From NCBI GenBank assembly GCA_036785705.1, contig JAWUZG010000983.1:25503-89502 (forward strand): a stretch of 64,000 bases of DNA, in the 5' to 3' direction. Below, in pieces: positions 59,765 through 64,000 of the stretch. This DNA is from Acanthornis magna. Its lineage: Eukaryota > Chordata > Aves > Passeriformes > Acanthizidae. Positions within the stretch are counted from its first letter, which is position 1; each line of letters opens with the position of its first letter. Position numbers and translations under genes: made by a program. The notes beneath the pieces were generated by a model. The model was given only the letters and a program-made list of their open reading frames with translations, was not told where the DNA came from and made no database searches.

Positions 59765-60318
59765 ATGCTGCCTGGAGGTGGCCAAGGCTGGGCTGGATGG
59801 TGCTTGGAGCAGCCTGGGGTAGGGGAGGGTGTCAGGGATGGGATGGGATGGGATGGATGGGATCCATGGGATGGGATCCATGGGATGGGATGGGATGGGA
59901 TGGGATGGGATGGGATGGGATGGGATGGGATCCATGGGATGGGATCCATGGGATGGGATGGGATGGGATGGGATGGGATGGGATGGGATGGGATCCATGG
60001 GATGGGATGGGATCCATAGGATGGGATGGGATGGGATGGGATGGGATGGGATGGGATGGGATGGGATCCATGGGATGGGATGGGATGGGATGGGATGGGA
60101 TGGGATGGGATGGGATGGGATCCATGGGATGGGATGGGATGGGATGGGATGGGATGGGATGGGATGGGATGGGATCCATGGGATGGGATGGATGGGATCC
60201 ATGGGATGGGATGGGATGGGATGGGATGGGATGGGATGGGATGGGATGGGATGGGATGGGATGGGACGGGATGGGATGACTGAAGTTCTCTCCAACTCCA
60301 ACCATTCCATAATTCCAT
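59765..60318 (+). mobile_element. CR1 3' end split by a GGGAT microsatellite
   Basis: The left part gctgggctggatggtgcttg gagcagcctgggg is CR1. The right part ctctccaactccaaccattc cataattccatg is the CR1 terminus. Between them, where CR1 normally has only a few tens of bases including ggatgg, lies a 446-bp pentamer array. Confidence 0.85.
59834..60279. repeat. (GGGAT)n pentanucleotide array
   Basis: About 450 bp of GGGAT units interrupted at intervals by ggatccatgg, giving a higher-order pattern of pentamer blocks separated by CCAT inserts. Confidence 0.97.
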
Positions 60319-61287
60319 GTATCCTGACAGGGCAATGCACTTCCTCCCAAGGGGAATCTCAGCCACCCCAGCAGGGATTCCGAGCTGGGAATTCTGTTGG
60401 TGAAGACTCCCATGAAGCTTCTCTGCAGGATCTGCTGGAGACACGTCCAGCATTCCCTGGGGAATGTCCAACCTGTGCAGGGCTCTCCAGAGCTGCTGCC
60501 TGTGCTGAAGAGCTAAGCTCAGTTCTGTGCTCAGGGCTGATGTGAAGGTCATGGGCAGGGAGGAAAAGGCTTTCATTGAATTTTCCCCTCTCCAGCAGAG
60601 AAGGCTCGTGGCACACTCGGTGTCCTCGCAGCCCTGCTGTCCCCTGGGTTTGGGTGACAATGGATGCCACTGGCTCAGAGTCTGTTCCAGGTGTGGCCAT
60701 TGGCACCTGGGAGAGGCAGGAGGGAGCCAGGAGCAGGATGCTCGTTATCTTAATGAGGCACAGGCAGCATTCCCACTCTCCTGCTCGGACAATGTCAGGA
60801 ATGAAATATTCTCGTTCCTTGAGGATGAGGGGACCTTAAAGTCCTGTCGTTCCTTGAGGATGAGGGCACAGGAGTGAAGGATCCTCCAAGCTGCTCACTC
60901 CGAGCCAGGGTAGGACATTCCCAGCTGTGCCAGCCCCTGGGAAGAGCAGAGGGTTTGCTGTGGTAATCCCTGGAATCCCCTGTGAATAATTCCCTCCCCT
61001 CTGCTGAGGAAAATCAACTCCAGAAGAGCTGCACCCAGCCCAGAGGAGAAGAGAAATGAAACCAGAGGTGACCTGGAGCCCCTGGTGCTGGTCCAATTCC
61101 TCCCAGCTGCTTCAGGAGAGTTGGGATTAGTGCCAGGGGAAGCAGGACCATCGGCAGGAAGGCAAAGCTGCAGAATCCTGGGCTGGAAAAGGAGGTTTTT
61201 GGGAAACTCCAGAGGCCAAGGCTTTGTTTGATGCTCAGGGCTGGGAGGTGGCAGTTGTGTGTGTCCAGTCACACTCAGCTCCTCTTC

Positions 61288-61428
61288 CCTGGCAGTGTCC
61301 CAGGCCAGGCTGGACATTGGGGCTTGGAGCAGCCTGGGACAGTGGGAGGTGTCCCTGCCATGGCAGGGGTGGCATGGGATGAGTTTAAGGTCCCTTCCAA
61401 CCCAAATCATTCCATGATTCCATGATTT
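61288..61428 (+). mobile_element. CR1 LINE 3' end
   Basis: Forward: ccaggccaggctggacattg ... ggtcccttccaacccaaatc, then the double tail attccatgattccatgattt. Confidence 0.92.
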
Positions 61429-61611
61429 TCCCTTCTTTTTCTGCCCTATTAAACTTTCTTAACCTCAGCCCACAAGTTTTCTCTTTTTTCTGGTTCTTTC
61501 CTCATGCCCTGGGACAGAATGAGTGCCCATGGGTCTGGGTGGTCTTCATCTGCTGCCAGGTTCAACCACGAGCTCCTTGGGCACCCAGTGTGCTGCTCCG
61601 AGGGTTGAGAT

Positions 61612-61885
61612 CACAGAATCCCAGAATTATCAGGACTGGAAGGGACCTCTGGAGATCACTGAGTCCACCCCTCCTGCCCAGGCAGGGTCCCTGGAGCAGT
61701 GACACAGGAACACGTCCGGGTGGGTTGGGGATGTCTCCAGAGAGGGACACTCCAGCCCCTCCCTGGGCAGCTGTCCAGGGCTCTCTGGAGCAAAAATCTT
61801 CCTCACATTGGGTAGACCTTGTTGTGTTTTAGTTCATGGCCATTACTCCTCGTCCTGGCACTGGAACCACTGGAAATATAACAAA
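61612..61885 (-). mobile_element. CR1 LINE fragment, separate family
   Basis: Reversed: cacagaatcccagaattatc aggactggaagggacctctg, then ggatgtctccagagagggac, ctccctgggcagctgtccag and ttcatggccattactcctcg. This is an older CR1 type than the GC-rich copies. Confidence 0.9.
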
Positions 61886-61959
61886 AGTCTGGCTCGAGAG
61901 TGTTCAATCAGATTTGTTAGGAGCATTTTTTGGATCAGTTCCGTTTCTCTGCTCACAAC

Positions 61960-62345
61960 ATTGATTTCTTTGCTGTCAGAGCTGTGGTGTTCATTGGTTA
62001 TTGGTTTGATTTCTTTGCTCTCAGAGCTGTGGTGTTCATTGGTTTTTGGTTTGATTTCTTTGCTGTCAGAGCTGTGGTGTTCATTGGCTGTTGTGGTTTG
62101 ATTTCTTTGCTTTTGGAGCTGTGGTGTTCATTGGTTTTTGGTTTGATTTCTTTGCTTTTGGAGCTGTGGAGTTCATTGGATTTTGGTTGATTTCTTTGCT
62201 CTCAGAGCTCTGGCATTCACTGGTTGTTGTTGGTTTGATTGCTTTTGGAGCTGTGGTGTTCATTGGTTTTTGGTTTGATTTCTTTGCTTTTGGAGCTGTG
62301 TTGTTCATTGGTTTTTGGTTTGATTTCTTTGCTCTCGGAGCTGTG
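61960..62345. repeat. About 45-bp tandem repeat, roughly nine units
   Basis: The unit combines gagctgtggtgttcattggt, ttttggtttgatttctttgc and tctca, tgtca or ttttg. Some units have small deletions. It begins 75 bp beyond the CR1 at 61612. Confidence 0.92.
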
Positions 62346-62545
62346 ACGCTCCCAGAGCTGCTCCAGGTGACACCTCGCTGGCCGTGGCTGTTCCCTGTTT
62401 GTCCCCTCCGAGGGCTGGCCGGAGGCTGTCCCCGCCCTGGGCTGTGTAACGCTGCTTTGTGATGGGATGGAGTTCCTGTGGTGGGACTGATCCAGATCTG
62501 AGCTCTGCCCTGATCTCTGTGCATTCGGAACCCTCCCCTGGAATG

Positions 62546-62877
62546 ATGGAGCCGTGGAATTGCAGAAAGGTTTGGGCTGGAAGGACCTGAAGGAACATCC
62601 CCTCCAACCCCTCTGCGTCAGGTGGGGACACCTGCCACTGTCCCAGGCTGCTCCAACCCCAATGTCCAGCCTGGCCTTGGACACTGCCAGGGATCCAGGG
62701 GCAGCCACAGCTGCTCTGGCCACCCTGGGCCAGGGCCTGCCCACCCTCCCAGGGAACAATTCCTCATTCCCAAGATCCCATCCAGCCCTGCCCTCTGCCA
62801 CTGGCAACCATTCCCTGCCTCCTGTCCCTGCAGCCCTTGTCCCCAGTCCCTCTGCAGCTCTCCTGGAGCCCTTTAGG
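62546..62877 (-). mobile_element. CR1 LINE fragment
   Basis: Reversed: gtggaattgcagaaaggttt ... tccaggctgctccaacccca ... tctgcagctctcctggagcc. Close to 41848. Confidence 0.92.
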
Positions 62878-63384
62878 TGCTGATTTCCCTGATTTTTCTG
62901 TGCTGAATCACTGCTGAGAAATACAGCATTTCTCCCCGTGTAGGTTTTTCTGCTCCTCAGCCTCCGTTGACTCTGAGTAATCAGCGATGGGAGAAGGTTG
63001 TAAATCCCAGCGTCCCAATCCCTGCTGCCCGGGACATTCCTGCCGACCTCGGGGAGGTCTAAAAACGGCTGTGGTCTAAAACCCTTCCTAATTGCACTGT
63101 GAGGAGCACGAGCCCCCTCCCAGGGTTATTCTGGTGGGAATTGCACAGTCCCTAAATGCTGGCATTTAGGAAAGGACAATAGTGGTGTTCCTCATGTGAG
63201 AATCCACAGAAATGTTTTGGGTTCTTTCAATGGGAAGTGTGGCCAAACCACACGGAGCAGCTGGAGTCCCATGGCGGACGGTTCGACCAAAAATATTTGC
63301 TGAGGGATTTTTGGGAGGATGAAATCAAGTCCAGGGGTTCACCAAGGTGCCTTGCTCTGGCACACACGTGCACAGACTTTGTTT

Positions 63385-64000
63385 CACAGAATCCCAGAAT
63401 CACTGAGGCTGGAAAAGCCCTCCCAGCCCATGGAGGCCAAGCTGTGCCCCATGCCCACCTTGTCCCCAGCCCAGAGCACTGAGTGCCACGGCCAGGCCTT
63501 GCTGGGACACCTGCAGGGATGGGCACTGCAAAGCTCCCTGGGCAGCCCTGCCAAGGCCTGAGCACCCTTTCCATGGAGAAATTGCTGCTGCTGTCCAAGC
63601 CCAGCCTCCCCTGGCCCAGCCTGAGGCCGTTCCCTCTCCTCCTGTCCCTGTTCCCTGCCAGCACAGCCCGACCCCCCCGGCTGTCCCCTCCTGGCAGGAG
63701 CTGTGCAGAGCCACAAGGTTCCCCTGAGCCTCCTTTGCTCCAGGCTGAGCCCTTTCCCAGCTCCCTCAGCTGCTCCTGGGGCTCAGCCCCTGCCCAGCTC
63801 CGTTCCCTTCCCTGGACACCTCCAGCCCCTCCAGGGCTCTCCTGCAGGAGCACAACTGGAGCCAGCCCTGGAGGGGCTCTCAGTGCCCAGCACAGAGGGA
63901 CAATCCCTGCCCTGCTCCTGCTGGACACACAATTGCTGACCCAGCCCAGGATGCTCTTGGCCTTCGCGGCCACCTGAGCACCCCTGGGCTCACACAGAAG
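63385..64000 (-). mobile_element. CR1 LINE, continuing past the window end
   Basis: More than 600 bp of reversed young CR1 from the tail cacagaatcccagaatcact to ggatgctcttggccttcgcg and beyond. It is the longest copy here and the mirror of 35061-35650. Confidence 0.93.

Larger units (their letters stand above)
55791..64000. other. Sequence downstream of MRPS6, no gene recognised
   Basis: Four tandem arrays and six CR1 pieces (listed separately) fill much of this region. The open frames are produced by repeats. Stretches such as 55791-56940, 58150-58940, 60320-61280 and 62880-63380 hold nothing I recognise. No exon of a known neighbouring gene is visible. Confidence 0.65.

Noticed and set aside
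59351..60660. 329-codon SHPIP-type repeat proteins
   Set aside because: Translations of the GGGAT microsatellite.
55791..64000. Search for KCNE2/SMIM11-type neighbours known downstream in mammals
   Set aside because: No matching open frame or exon is visible. They may lie beyond the window.

Overview
The window is nuclear DNA of a bird, most likely a songbird. Evidence: more than 35 fragments of chicken-repeat-1 (CR1) LINEs, often near-identical GC-rich copies ending in the typical avian CR1 3' tail; split genes with GT-AG introns; a CpG-island promoter; and many micro- and minisatellites. No prokaryotic, CRISPR or viral gene content was recognised. The songbird assignment is inference from the look of the CR1 families.

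Two genes are supported, both on the + strand and nested. MRPS6 (mitochondrial small-subunit ribosomal protein bS6m) has three coding exons: 11586-11630, 41301-41440 and 54873-55053. They join in frame to 121 residues. SLC5A3 (sodium/myo-inositol cotransporter SMIT1) has an intact single coding exon, 25326-27482 (718 residues), inside MRPS6 intron 1. A strong splice acceptor at 25030-25031 starts its coding exon, and a long AT-rich 3' UTR runs to about 33.3 kb. This is the mammalian arrangement, where both genes use one promoter and first exon.

Layout: 1-10.4 kb is intergenic with an AT-rich satellite and CR1s. 10.4-10.9 kb is a GC-rich minisatellite next to the promoter. 10.9-12.3 kb is the CpG island with MRPS6 exon 1. 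12.3-25.0 kb is intron. 25.0-33.3 kb is the SLC5A3 exon. 33.3-54.9 kb holds the rest of intron 1, exon 2 and intron 2, dense in CR1 and tandem repeats. 54.7-55.8 kb is the rearranged MRPS6 last exon. 55.8-64 kb is downstream sequence dominated by tandem repeats and CR1.

The most notable observations: (1) the acceptor and 5' part of MRPS6 exon 3 are tandemly duplicated (96 bp, 95/96 identical), giving two in-frame acceptors 32 codons apart; (2) a 130-bp tandem triplication begins at the MRPS6 stop codon; (3) a perfect 16-bp palindrome in the shared promoter reads as a tonicity-responsive (TonE/NFAT5) site on both strands, and a 16-base string overlapping it recurs in intron 2; (4) the MRPS6 start codon would form a short chimeric upstream ORF in SLC5A3 mRNA; (5) several microsatellites have grown inside CR1 copies. 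I found no wholly new biological system; the interest lies in gene architecture and repeat evolution.
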